The notes under the pieces: model-generated | The model's database searches: none | What the model was told of the DNA's origin: nothing | Seen by the model: the letters and a program-made list of their open reading frames with translations, nothing else | From: Lysobacter solisilvae | GTDB taxonomy: Bacteria; Pseudomonadota; Gammaproteobacteria; Xanthomonadales; Xanthomonadaceae | DNA: 64,000 nt | Reading direction: 5' to 3' | Assembly (NCBI RefSeq): GCF_016613535.2 | Contig: NZ_CP071518.1 | Span: 3,224,001 to 3,288,000, forward strand | In this document: in pieces, positions 43,432 through 53,882 of the stretch | How positions within the stretch are numbered: the first letter of the stretch is position 1 | Layout of the letters: each line of letters opens with the position of its first letter | Translations under genes and position numbers: made by a program

Positions 43432-43872
43432 TCAGGCCGTTTCCGACGCCTGCGGAACCGGTGAGGCCATCAGCACGGGCTTGATTTCGGGATCGTTGCC
43501 GACCTTGGGGTCGCAGCCGAACACGAGGTTGCGGCGTTCGTCGCGCACGACGATCGAGAAGAAGATCAGCGTCTTGATGTTGTTGTTGTTCGAGAACACG
43601 ACGCTGCGGCCGTCATCGCTCACCACGACGTCCTGGATCTGATGTCGCGCGTCGGAGCTCAGCAGCGTGACGATGCGGAAATACTCGGGCACTTCCGATT
43701 GCAGGGTGTAGCGCATCTTCACCCCCTGCTGGCCCTTGCCGACCAGGACCATGTCCGGGTCGAAACTGTAGAAGTACTTGCCTCCGCGGGTGTTGCCGCC
43801 GAAGCCGGTGTAGGCCACGGTCAGCTGCATCTGGATCTCGAGGGGTTGGATCGGGGGATTGCTGTCGCTCAT
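43432..43872 (-). CDS. Small protein coupled to the STAND regulator, unknown function
   Basis: 146-residue soluble protein. It begins MSDSNPPIQPLEIQMQLTVA and contains TRGGKYFYSFDPDMVLVGKG, QDVVVSDDGRSVVFSNNNNI and the C-terminal NLVFGCDPKVGNDPEIKPVL. The pattern of alternating strands suggests a beta sandwich. DP and DPE motifs near both ends recall the small 'DP-EP' family proteins, but this identification is tentative. Its ATG overlaps the TGA of the 1151-residue regulator (ATGA), so it is translated with it. This makes it a likely structural or regulatory part of the R-body locus. Confidence 0.72.
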   Translation of the reverse strand: MSDSNPPIQPLEIQMQLTVAYTGFGGNTRGGKYFYSFDPDMVLVGKGQQGVKMRYTLQSEVPEYFRIVTLLSSDARHQIQDVVVSDDGRSVVFSNNNNIKTLIFFSIVVRDERRNLVFGCDPKVGNDPEIKPVLMASPVPQASETA

Positions 43873-46800
43873 GGTCGGACCTGCTTGGGTGACGGGTGGG
43901 ATGGAGATGAGCCGGACGGGGATGAGCCGGACGGGGCTGAGCCGGACGGGGATGAGCCGGACGGAGTTGAATCGAAGGCGGAGGGACGCGGGGCAGCGGA
44001 GAACGCCAGGAAATCGGGGTGCCGGTAGCCCGCCGCGTGCAGTCGGGCCAGCGGCGCCCGCACGCCCTCTTCCGCGCCCAGGCGCCGCAGTACGCGGACC
44101 CAGGCATCCAGCACCGCGGGGTTGTGCGTTCGCCCGGCCGGTCCCTGCAGCAGGTGCCGGGCCCGCTCCCAGTCGGCACGCGCCTCCGCGTTGCGGCCCG
44201 TCGCAGCCCACCGGTCGCCACGCCACAGGCGCGCGTGCGCCAGCGCGAGTGCGGCCAGGCGATCGTCGGGCGCCTCGACGAAGCGGGCCTGCAGTTCGGC
44301 GATCGCGGCTTCGGCGCTTTCGCTGACGGCTGTCGACAAGGGGCTGTCATCGGCCGCGATGCGCGCCAGGCGCAGACGCACGATCGCGTCCAGGGTCCGC
44401 CATTCCGGCAGCGGTTCGGTCTCGCGCAGCAGCGGTGCCAGCACCCGGCGCGCACCTTCGAGGCCGCGCCGGGCCTGCCCGCGGTCGCCACGCAGGGCAT
44501 CGATCCAGCCCACCTGCGCCCGGCCGTGGGCCAGGTCGCGCCGCCAGACGCGGTTGTCGGGTTGCTCGGTCGTGAGCGCCGACAACAAGGTCACGCTTTC
44601 TCCGGCGTCGCGCCGGGCGTCCTCCAGGCGGCCGCGATCGAGCGCGAGGTCGGAGCGCCGCAGCAGCGACGTGGCCAGCCGCCGCCGCCACGCGTCGGCG
44701 GTGGGATCGCCGCGCAGCAGCTCGCGGAGCATGCCGATCTGCCGGTGCAGGCCGTCGGCCGCCTCGGCCAGCCGCCCTTCCGACTGCTGGGCGCTGCTGA
44801 GCCAGGCCAACGAGTCGATCAGTTCGAAGCGCAGCGACGAGTCGCCGGGACTGCGTCGGAGCAGTTCGCGCTTGAGCGCAATCGAGCGCGCGAACAGGCG
44901 CGCCGCCTCGGCGCTGCGGTCGCGGCCCTGCGCCAGCGTGCCCAGGTTGTTGAACGCGTAGGAGAGTTCCAGCATCCAGCGCGGGTCGCCGGGCGCGCGG
45001 GCGACCAGTGCCTGCGCGACCTGCCGATAGTGTTGCCAATGCAGCTGCGCGGCGTCGAAGTCCTTGTGCCGCCAGGCATAGTCGCCCAGCCAGAAGGCGG
45101 TGGTGCCGGATTCGGCGAGGGCCTCGATTGAATCGGGCGACTGCGCGCGCGCCTGCCGCGCCACTGCATCCGCCCGTTGGAAGGCCGCGCGCGCCGCATC
45201 GAAGCGCCCCTGGTTGGTCAGGACCTCGCCGATCGTGCGCAGGGCTCGGGCGTGGTTCACCAGTTCGCGGGGCTGCATGTCGGCGGCGGGCAGGCGTTCG
45301 AGATAGTCCAGCGCCTGGCTGCCGACACCATCGAGCAGTTTCAGGTTGCCCACCGGCCGAAGGCCATCGGCCAGGTCGCCCAGCATGAAGTCCACCAGGC
45401 CCTGGGCCTGGTCGCGACGCTGCTCGGCTTCGCGCCGGGCCTGCTGCGCCTTCCATCCAAACGCGCCGGCGATGCAGCCCGACGCGAGCACGCTGGCGAT
45501 CACCGCCTTGCCGATCCATTGGCGCCGGCGGTCGGCGCGCTCGGAAGCGCGCAGGAAATCCCTTTCGTCCGGGCCGAGGTCCGAGGCCAGCCTGCGCGCG
45601 GCCTCGCGTGCCTCTTCCAGCGGCCGCCCGCGGGCCAGCAGCCGATCGGCCCTGCGCTGATCGTCCGTCCAGCGCCGGCTTGCCCGCCTGAGGCGCTCGC
45701 GGGCCTGCAGCAGCGCGCGGTTCTCGCGCGTCCATTCGCGGGCCCGCGGCCACTGCCGCAGCAGCGCTTCATGGGCGACGCCAAACCCCGGCTCGCCACC
45801 ACTGAGCCCGCCGACGAAAAGCCGCGCGCGCACGAACGCTTCCACCAGCGCGCGCGTGGGGTCGTCGCCCAGCGCCGACAGCAGCACCCGGCGCGCAGTG
45901 ATCGCATCGCTGTCGGGATGGGGTACCACCAGCCGTGACAGCACGGTGTCCAGGCGTTCCTGCGCTGCGCTCGGCAACGATGCGAACACCGCCTCGGCGC
46001 GGTGCGCAAGGGCGCCTTCGAGGCCTCCGAACGCGCGGTAGGCCTGGAACCCCAACAGACCATCATCGCCCCGGGCTTCGTACAGCGCCCGCAGGGTCTG
46101 CTGCAGCAGGGGCAGCGCGTCGGGATGCAGGGCCGCGGCGTCACGCAGGACGTCGTCCAGGCGAACGTGGGTATCGGCATCCTCGTCGAAGCGCAGGCCG
46201 GCCAGCGCCGCGGGCGCGCGGATCATCTGCGCGATCTCGCCCGCATGCGGAGGCAGCAGGTCGATATGTCCCTCGCCCGCCTTGAGTTCAGCGATGGCCG
46301 GCACGGCATCGATCAGGCGCGGATAGAGGTCGCTGCGCGTCATCCCGATCACGGCCACGCTGCCGCACGCGCACAAGGTACGCAGGGCCGCGCCAAGGTC
46401 GTCGCGGTCGCGCGCCGTCATGCCTGGCGTGGCGACGGCGGCTTCGGCGTGGTCGAGGATCAGCAGCAGGCAGGCGTGCCTGGGCACCGCGGCCTTGGGC
46501 GGCGACCTGCGCGACAGCGCGCTGTCGATCCTGGCGCGCAGCGTGTCCGCCGGGCCACGCAGCGCCTCCATCAGCTCCGGAATCTCTGCGGCCAGGAACA
46601 CCGGACGCCCGTCGAGGCTCCACTGGCACAGGGCTTCGGCCACGCGGGCAAGCAGGTCGCCCCCCACGCAGGCACCCAGGTCGCAATAGGCGGACGACAT
46701 CGCAAGCAGGCCGTCGAACCCCGCCGCTTGGCACAACAGCGGTGTTACCGCCGCGCGCACCAGCGAGGTCTTGCCGCAACCACTGGCGCCGGAAACCAGC

Positions 46801-47324
46801 ACGAACGGACGGCCATGCTCCAGTTGCCGGCGCAGCGCACCGAGCAGGTCGGCGGCCGCGCGACTGCGGCCGAAGAACACGCCGGCGTCCTCGTCGTCGA
46901 ACGGTCGAAGGCCCGGATACGGGCTGCCGCCGGTCCAGGCCTCGCCAGGCGGGAGCCCATGCCGGTAGTCGTCCGGAAAGGCCACCCGGGCTATCAGCCG
47001 ATAGCCGCGCTTGCGGATGGTCTCGATGTAGCGCGGTGCGCGGCTGTCGTCGCCAAGCCGGCGGCGCAGTTGCGCCATCGTCTTGTGCACCGGGTTGTCG
47101 CCGTAGAAGGTGCCGCGCCACACCTCGATCAGCAGCTGCTCGGCGCTGACGACCTCGCCGGCGCGCTCGGCCAGCGCAACCAGCACCTCCATCATCCGTG
47201 GCTCAAGCGCCACGGTGCCGTCCTCGCCGACAGCGAGGAGCCGGTCGGGCTGGATCAGCAGCCCGCCGACACGGAACTGCCTGGCCGACGCCAGGGCCCT
47301 GACCCGCTGGTTGCGTTGCGGCAT
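43869..47324 (-). CDS. Winged-helix/STAND-ATPase/TPR transcriptional regulator
   Basis: 1151-residue multidomain regulator. Residues about 15-115 are an OmpR/CadC-type winged helix (EPRMMEVLVALAERAGEVVS, VHKTMAQLRRRLGDDSRAPR, YIETIRKRGYRLIARV). A linker PYPGLRPFDDEDAGVFFGRS leads to a STAND-type NTPase with Walker A GASGCGKTS (179-187) and Walker B in ACLLLILDHAEAAVATPG. A hydrophobic segment, WIGKAVIASVLASGCIAGAF (about residue 600), may cross the membrane. Many TPR-like helices (about 640-1100) follow, then an unusual tail of SGSSP-type repeats. STAND proteins act as ligand-triggered switches, so a signal sensed by the TPR part may release DNA binding. Position suggests control of the reb genes. 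Confidence 0.88.
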   Translation of the reverse strand: MPQRNQRVRALASARQFRVGGLLIQPDRLLAVGEDGTVALEPRMMEVLVALAERAGEVVSAEQLLIEVWRGTFYGDNPVHKTMAQLRRRLGDDSRAPRYIETIRKRGYRLIARVAFPDDYRHGLPPGEAWTGGSPYPGLRPFDDEDAGVFFGRSRAAADLLGALRRQLEHGRPFVLVSGASGCGKTSLVRAAVTPLLCQAAGFDGLLAMSSAYCDLGACVGGDLLARVAEALCQWSLDGRPVFLAAEIPELMEALRGPADTLRARIDSALSRRSPPKAAVPRHACLLLILDHAEAAVATPGMTARDRDDLGAALRTLCACGSVAVIGMTRSDLYPRLIDAVPAIAELKAGEGHIDLLPPHAGEIAQMIRAPAALAGLRFDEDADTHVRLDDVLRDAAALHPDALPLLQQTLRALYEARGDDGLLGFQAYRAFGGLEGALAHRAEAVFASLPSAAQERLDTVLSRLVVPHPDSDAITARRVLLSALGDDPTRALVEAFVRARLFVGGLSGGEPGFGVAHEALLRQWPRAREWTRENRALLQARERLRRASRRWTDDQRRADRLLARGRPLEEAREAARRLASDLGPDERDFLRASERADRRRQWIGKAVIASVLASGCIAGAFGWKAQQARREAEQRRDQAQGLVDFMLGDLADGLRPVGNLKLLDGVGSQALDYLERLPAADMQPRELVNHARALRTIGEVLTNQGRFDAARAAFQRADAVARQARAQSPDSIEALAESGTTAFWLGDYAWRHKDFDAAQLHWQHYRQVAQALVARAPGDPRWMLELSYAFNNLGTLAQGRDRSAEAARLFARSIALKRELLRRSPGDSSLRFELIDSLAWLSSAQQSEGRLAEAADGLHRQIGMLRELLRGDPTADAWRRRLATSLLRRSDLALDRGRLEDARRDAGESVTLLSALTTEQPDNRVWRRDLAHGRAQVGWIDALRGDRGQARRGLEGARRVLAPLLRETEPLPEWRTLDAIVRLRLARIAADDSPLSTAVSESAEAAIAELQARFVEAPDDRLAALALAHARLWRGDRWAATGRNAEARADWERARHLLQGPAGRTHNPAVLDAWVRVLRRLGAEEGVRAPLARLHAAGYRHPDFLAFSAAPRPSAFDSTPSGSSPSGSAPSGSSPSGSSPSHPSPKQVRP
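43906..43965 (-). repeat. Four 15-bp tandem repeats inside the regulator's 3' end
   Basis: Units at 43906, 43921, 43936 and 43951, consensus GATGAGCCGGACGGG with one or two changes each. They encode the pentapeptide repeat SPSGS/APSGS near the C-terminus of the STAND regulator. Copy number is likely to vary by slippage without changing the frame. Confidence 0.9.
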
Positions 47325-47483
47325 GGCTGCAGTGATGTCCCTATCGTGGCCGCGACGTCTCCGACGTCGTCCGTATCCTGAAAACCCGTACCGCCGTTTC
47401 CGGATCCTTGAACCTTCGCGCGCAAACCCGGGATTGCGCCTGGTCCTTGCGCCGCCCGCCCCGCACGCTTGAAGCCGCGCGTG

Positions 47484-47783
47484 CTACTGCTCCTTGCGAC
47501 TCCTGGTCGACTGCCGCGCGAGCCGGATCGCCTCGCTCACGCCCTGCACCGCTTGCGCAACCGCGTCTTCGGCCAACTTCATTGCATCCTGGACCTGCGC
47601 GTGTCCGGCCGCGATGGCAGCGGTCACGGCGGCGTGGGTACGCAGGAGCTCTTCGGCTACCTGGCTGTCCGCCAGCGTCACCGGTGCGGCCGTCGCGCGG
47701 ACGCTGGACGATGGACTGGCCTTGGTCGCCGGCCTGGCAGTCGGCTTGGCCTTGGGCTGCGTCGTCTTCTTCCTGGTGGCCAT
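47484..47783 (-). CDS. Basic helical protein of the reb (R-body) gene cluster
   Basis: 99-residue protein. The N-terminus is basic and disordered (MATRKKTTQPKAKPTARPAT), and the rest is an amphipathic helix region (SQVAEELLRTHAAVTAAIAA, MKLAEDAVAQAVQGVSEAIR). It lacks the conserved TSVNSQITDAVTQ block of RebB but shares the alternating A/V/Q helix character of R-body proteins. The ATG at 47783 follows two bases after the longer RebB-like gene's stop; a GTG at 47789 overlaps it. AAGGGCGGG lies before it. It is probably an assembly or accessory component of the R-body, translated with the reb genes. Confidence 0.7.
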   Translation of the reverse strand: MATRKKTTQPKAKPTARPATKASPSSSVRATAAPVTLADSQVAEELLRTHAAVTAAIAAGHAQVQDAMKLAEDAVAQAVQGVSEAIRLARQSTRSRKEQ

Positions 47784-47785
47784 GC

Positions 47786-48133
47786 TCACCCGCCCTTGGA
47801 AGGCTGGCGCGCCTGGACGCCGCTCATGACTTCACCCAGGCGCTCGAGCGTCTGCGCGACGTCGTCGCTGGACAGTACTTCGCGCGCGAATCGAAGCGCT
47901 TCTTCCGGGCTCGACTGGAGAATCGCGCGGGCGGCCGCAGTGGTCACGGCATTGCGCAGGATGTAGGCCTGCTGCTGTTGCGCGACCGCGTTCTGCATCG
48001 CCAGGCCGACGGCGTGCGCCATCACCTGGTCCGCCAAGGCGCGCGCCTGCGATCCGGATGCCCCGGCAATGGTTTCGTTGACCTGGGTAACCGCGTCGGT
48101 GATCTGGCTGTTGACCGTGGACTCGTCGGCCAT
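47786..48133 (-). CDS. RebB-like R-body protein (long form)
   Basis: 115-residue protein of the RebB/killing-trait family. It begins MADESTVNSQITDAVTQVNE, matching the shorter RebB paralogues (VNSQITDAVTQ), then GSQARALADQVMAHAVGLAM, QNAVAQQQQAYILRNAVTTA, and a C-terminal extension SSPEEALRFAREVLSSDDVA unique to this copy. Such proteins polymerise into coiled ribbons (R-bodies). GGGAG before ATG 48133 and a spacing of four bases after the previous gene show a tight operon. The longer C-terminus may give this copy a separate role, for example a cap or a size regulator. Confidence 0.82.
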   Translation of the reverse strand: MADESTVNSQITDAVTQVNETIAGASGSQARALADQVMAHAVGLAMQNAVAQQQQAYILRNAVTTAAARAILQSSPEEALRFAREVLSSDDVAQTLERLGEVMSGVQARQPSKGG

Positions 48134-48137
48134 GGCA

Positions 48138-48377
48138 CTACTCCCGACCGGGGAGACTGCCGACCAGTGCGTTGACGCACCGCGTCGCGACAGCCATCGC
48201 CACGTTGTTCGCGCCCTGCTGTTGCGCCACGGCATTCTGCGCCGCCAGGCTGGTGGCCTGGGCAATCGTCTGGTACAGCGAGCCCATGGCCTGGGCCGGG
48301 GCTTCCCCGAGCACCTTGACGTTGGACTGGGTGACCGAGTCGGTGATCTGGTCGTTGACCGAGGTTGGAAATGCCAT
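48138..48377 (-). CDS. rebB: RebB R-body structural protein, copy 2
   Basis: 79-residue protein of the RebB family, nearly all helix. It starts MAFPTSVNDQITDSVTQSNV, continues KVLGEAPAQAMGSLYQTIAQ, and ends AVATRCVNALVGSLPGRE. It is about 70 percent identical by eye to the 77-residue copy next to it, so it is a recent duplication. AAGGGA nine bases before ATG 48377 is a good ribosome site. It lies 12 bp downstream of the other copy. R-body ribbons are built from RebA/RebB-type subunits; here two close paralogues may co-polymerise. Confidence 0.9.
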   Translation of the reverse strand: MAFPTSVNDQITDSVTQSNVKVLGEAPAQAMGSLYQTIAQATSLAAQNAVAQQQGANNVAMAVATRCVNALVGSLPGRE

Positions 48378-48389
48378 TGTCGTAGTCCC

Positions 48390-48623
48390 TTACCTGGTGG
48401 CCGGCGCGAGGATGGATTCGACGCAGCGCGTGACAACCGCCTGCGCCACCTGGTTGGCGGCCTGCTGGTTTGCGGTGGCGTTCTGCGCCGCGATTCCTGC
48501 GGCCTGGGCGAGGGTCTGGTACAGCGAACCCATTGCCATGGCGGGCGCTTCGCCCAGGACCTTTACGTTCGATTGCGTCACCGCATCGGTGATCTGCGAA
48601 TTGACGGACGTAGGAAATGCCAT
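48390..48623 (-). CDS. rebB: RebB R-body structural protein, copy 1 (operon start)
   Basis: 77-residue RebB family protein: MAFPTSVNSQITDAVTQSNV, KVLGEAPAMAMGSLYQTLAQ, AAGIAAQNATANQQAANQVA, ending ESILAPATR. It is the first gene of the reb operon. The AGGGAG ribosome site lies in the loop of a perfect six-pair hairpin (48626-48643) directly before ATG 48623. R-bodies in Caedibacter unroll at low pH and puncture membranes; in free-living Proteobacteria their use is unclear. Family assignment rests on the PTSVNxQITDxVTQ block and on the size. Confidence 0.92.
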   Translation of the reverse strand: MAFPTSVNSQITDAVTQSNVKVLGEAPAMAMGSLYQTLAQAAGIAAQNATANQQAANQVAQAVVTRCVESILAPATR

Positions 48624-49385
48624 CGCTCAAACTCCCTTTTGAGTGTCCGCGAGATGCGGTGGCGACACCTTACGCGCGTGAAGGCGACCGGCGCAAGCGG
48701 ACCGCCGGCCCAGGCGATCATCGCCCGGACCGCGACTACTCCGGACAACGTTCACCGCAACGGCTGTCACCGCTGCAGCGTTTGGACGCATCCGATAACG
48801 CAAAGCACCACGTCCACGGCTGGATCACCGAGGAAGGCGCGGCGGGTGCCGCCGAACCGGCGTAGTCGACGGCCAAACGCGGTGGCCATCGGCCTCGCCG
48901 GTGGCACCGGCGCAGACCTGGCGCTTGCTGCCTTCGCCATGGCTCACGGCGCGGATCCGTCCAGCGGTCAGCCGCCCGATCCCGCCCGATAGTCGCGCGC
49001 GGCTTGGGCGCGTCGCATGTGCAGCGCACGGTTGAAGTCCGCACTGCCCACCGGATGGACTTGGCTTGTTAATGACACGTGGGAAGCGTGTGAACGTTCT
49101 GGCGAGCACGTCGGGAGGCTCGCCAATGCTCAGCCACAAAACGCAACGAATGCCGGCCAGATGCATTAGACGCGGCTGGGCGGCACGGGCACTGCGCCGC
49201 ACCCGCCCTTTTCATGCCACGCCAGGAAAAATGGCAGCCACTGCCCGGCCGCGTGCCGGGGCGCACTGCCGACCTGGGAATCGGTGCTGGCGCCCGCGCA
49301 GGTCGAACTCGTTGCGCTGCTTTCACACGATGCAAGGGTGCCGGGGCGAATGATGTCCGGCGCATCCCCATCAGGAGACCACACC
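48624..49385. other. 762-bp divergent region upstream of rebB and azurin genes
   Basis: No gene is convincing here despite open frames. It holds the reb promoter (minus) and the azurin promoter (plus). At 48626-48643, CTCAAA-CTCCCT-TTTGAG on the plus strand forms a small hairpin over the rebB ribosome site in the mRNA. An inverted repeat ACACG-TGGGAAG-CGTGT occurs near 49076. GGCACGGGCACTGC at 49182-49195 has the GG-N10-GC spacing of a sigma-54 site, but it is weak and unproven. Confidence 0.5.
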
Positions 49386-49997
49386 ATGACCATCAGGATC
49401 GCACTACTGGCGGCTGCCTGTGCATTGGCTGTCACCGCATGCGGCGGCCGCGAAGCGCCACCGGCCCAGGACACCACCGCGCCCGCCACGACTTCCACCA
49501 CGCCCGCACCCACGCCTGCCGAACCGGCTCCTCCGGCCACGACCACCGCACCACCGACGCCGGCTCCGGCCACACCGCCGGCTGCCAGCGACAAGCCCGC
49601 CGCCACTGTCAGCGACTGCGCCACCCACATCGAAGGCACCGACGCGATGCAGTTCAACGTGTCGTCCATCACCATCCCGGCGTCCTGCAAGACGTTCACG
49701 ATCCATCTGAAGCACACCGGCCAGATGCCGGTAGCGGCGATGGGCCACAACGTGGTGATCGCCAAGACCGCCGACGTGCAGGGCATCGCCACCGACGGCA
49801 TGGCCGCCGGCGCGGCCGCGCACTACGTCAAGCCGGACGATGCCCGCGTCGTTGCGCACAGCGATGTCATCGGCGGCGGACAGAGCACCTCGGTCACGTT
49901 CGACCCCGGCAAGCTCAAGAGCGGCGGACCGTACGAGTTCTTCTGCAGCTTCCCCGGCCACGTGGCGATGATGAAGGGCAGCATTTCGGTCGAATGA
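49386..49997 (+). CDS. Azurin-family blue copper lipoprotein
   Basis: 203-residue protein. The signal peptide ends in the lipobox LAVTAC (Cys at residue 19), followed by a long Thr/Pro/Ala linker (about residues 23-75) and an azurin domain starting VSDCATHIEGTDAMQFNVSS. Copper ligands are visible: His in VAAMGHNVVIAK, and Cys, His and Met in YEFFCSFPGHVAMMKG. GGGQSTSVTFDPGKLKSGGP completes the cupredoxin fold. As a lipoprotein with a flexible stalk it can shuttle electrons in the periplasm between membrane complexes. It is alone, divergent from the reb operon. Confidence 0.93.
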   Translation: MTIRIALLAAACALAVTACGGREAPPAQDTTAPATTSTTPAPTPAEPAPPATTTAPPTPAPATPPAASDKPAATVSDCATHIEGTDAMQFNVSSITIPASCKTFTIHLKHTGQMPVAAMGHNVVIAKTADVQGIATDGMAAGAAAHYVKPDDARVVAHSDVIGGGQSTSVTFDPGKLKSGGPYEFFCSFPGHVAMMKGSISVE

Positions 49998-50198
49998 GTG
50001 CGTTGGCCGATGTCCGTGGACAGGGCCGCGAACCACACGCGGGGGCCAGGTGCGCACGGGCGGACCTGGCCCTCCCGCTCCGGCGCGCGCCTCTGACGCC
50101 CCGCCACGCGCCGCCTGGTGAGTCCCCCGGCTGTCGGCGTGTCCGCCCTTCCGCGGCGCGGCTATTCTGGGAAGCAGGCGAGTCCGGGGAGCGGTGCC

Positions 50199-51128
50199 AT
50201 GCCAGGTCAAACCAAGCGCGTCCTGATCCTGGGGCATGGCGCCATGGGCCGCGCCTTCGAGGGGCTGCTCGGGCCCCGGCACGAGATCACGGTATGGGAT
50301 CGAGACCTGGCGACCGGCGTGGAAACCCAGCCGCTGGAACTGGCGGCGCAGGACCGCGACGTGGTGCTCTTCGCGCTGCCCACGAACCCGCACGATGAAC
50401 TGGCCGGGCGACTGGCGCCCTGCCTGGACGCGGACACCGTCTGCCTGTCCATCGCCAAGGGACTGGACGAGCACGGACGCACGCCGGCGCAGATCTTCGA
50501 ACAGCATCTGGGGACGCGGCTGCGCTGGGCGCTGTTGTACGGCCCCATGCTGGCACGCGAACTCCAGGCCGGCCAGGCCGGATTCGCCCTCGCCGCCAGC
50601 AGGCAACCCGGCGTGGATGTCGTGCTCCGTGCGCTGTTCGACGGGACGGCGCTGCACCTGGACTACGGCGACGACGTCCAGGGCGCCGCCTGGGCAGCCA
50701 TCCTCAAGAATGTCTATGTGCCCCTGATCGGAGCGGTCGACGCCCTCGCCCTCGGCGACAACATGCGCGGTTTCCTGATCGCCGAGGCCACCCGCGAACT
50801 GGCGGCCATCCTCCAGCACATGGGCGGACGCCCTGAAACCGCGTACACCTGCGCCGGCCTGGGGGACCTCACCACCTCCGCCACCAGTGCCTCGTCCCAC
50901 CATCGTCGCATCGGCGCCGAACTCAGCGCGGGCCGGACGGAGCAACTGGCCGCCACGGGCGTGAACATCCGCAGCGAAGGCGTGCACACCTTGGCGATGG
51001 TGCGCGCGCACCACCTGTTCGAGCCGGACCGGTTCGCGCTGTTCGGCCTGGTGTGTCGCTTCCTGGAACAACCGGCCCGGCTGGAAGCCGACCTGCGCTC
51101 GTACGTCGACCGACGGTTCGCGCATTGA
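50199..51128 (+). CDS. Glycerol-3-phosphate-dehydrogenase-like NAD(P) enzyme (GpsA family)
   Basis: 309-residue two-domain protein. The Rossmann start KRVLILGHGAMGRAFEGLLG replaces the usual GxGxWG loop of GpsA with GHGAMG. VLFALPTNPHDELAGRLAPC, SIAKGLDEHG and LLYGPMLARELQAGQ match the G3P dehydrogenase middle. AAWAAILKNVYVPLIGAVDA with the catalytic Lys, and AYTCAGLGDLTTSATSASSH, complete the C-domain. It is probably a divergent glycerol-3-phosphate or related dehydrogenase rather than the main GpsA. GGGGAG precedes ATG 50199. Confidence 0.82.
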   Translation: MPGQTKRVLILGHGAMGRAFEGLLGPRHEITVWDRDLATGVETQPLELAAQDRDVVLFALPTNPHDELAGRLAPCLDADTVCLSIAKGLDEHGRTPAQIFEQHLGTRLRWALLYGPMLARELQAGQAGFALAASRQPGVDVVLRALFDGTALHLDYGDDVQGAAWAAILKNVYVPLIGAVDALALGDNMRGFLIAEATRELAAILQHMGGRPETAYTCAGLGDLTTSATSASSHHRRIGAELSAGRTEQLAATGVNIRSEGVHTLAMVRAHHLFEPDRFALFGLVCRFLEQPARLEADLRSYVDRRFAH

Positions 51129-51199
51129 GGGCAAGGCCGGTGTCCTGCCGCAGGATCGTCAGGCCGCGTCGTCGGCCATCTTGATCGCTCCGGGCATGC

Positions 51200-51240
51200 A
51201 CGCCCTCCCCCCTCTCTCCGGAGGGGTAGAGGGGGGCCCA
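51200..51240. terminator. GC-rich palindromic hairpin between convergent genes
   Basis: CCCTCCCCCCTCTCTCC and GGAGGGGTAGAGGGGGG (about 51203-51236) fold into one long, slightly bulged stem between the stop of the GpsA-like gene (51128) and the stop of katG (51285). It could be a terminator for both or a dispersed repeat of the host genome; no second copy was seen in this window. Confidence 0.55.
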
Positions 51241-51284
51241 TCCAACAGGCAGTCGCCTTGGCGCCAACACGCCAGCCTTGATGC

Positions 51285-53882
<2,598 letters not shown>

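Noticed and set aside
49182..49195. Sigma-54-type promoter GGCACGGGCACTGC before the azurin gene
   Set aside because: GG-N10-GC spacing fits, but the flanking bases are poor, it is about 190 bp from the start codon and such matches are common in GC-rich DNA.
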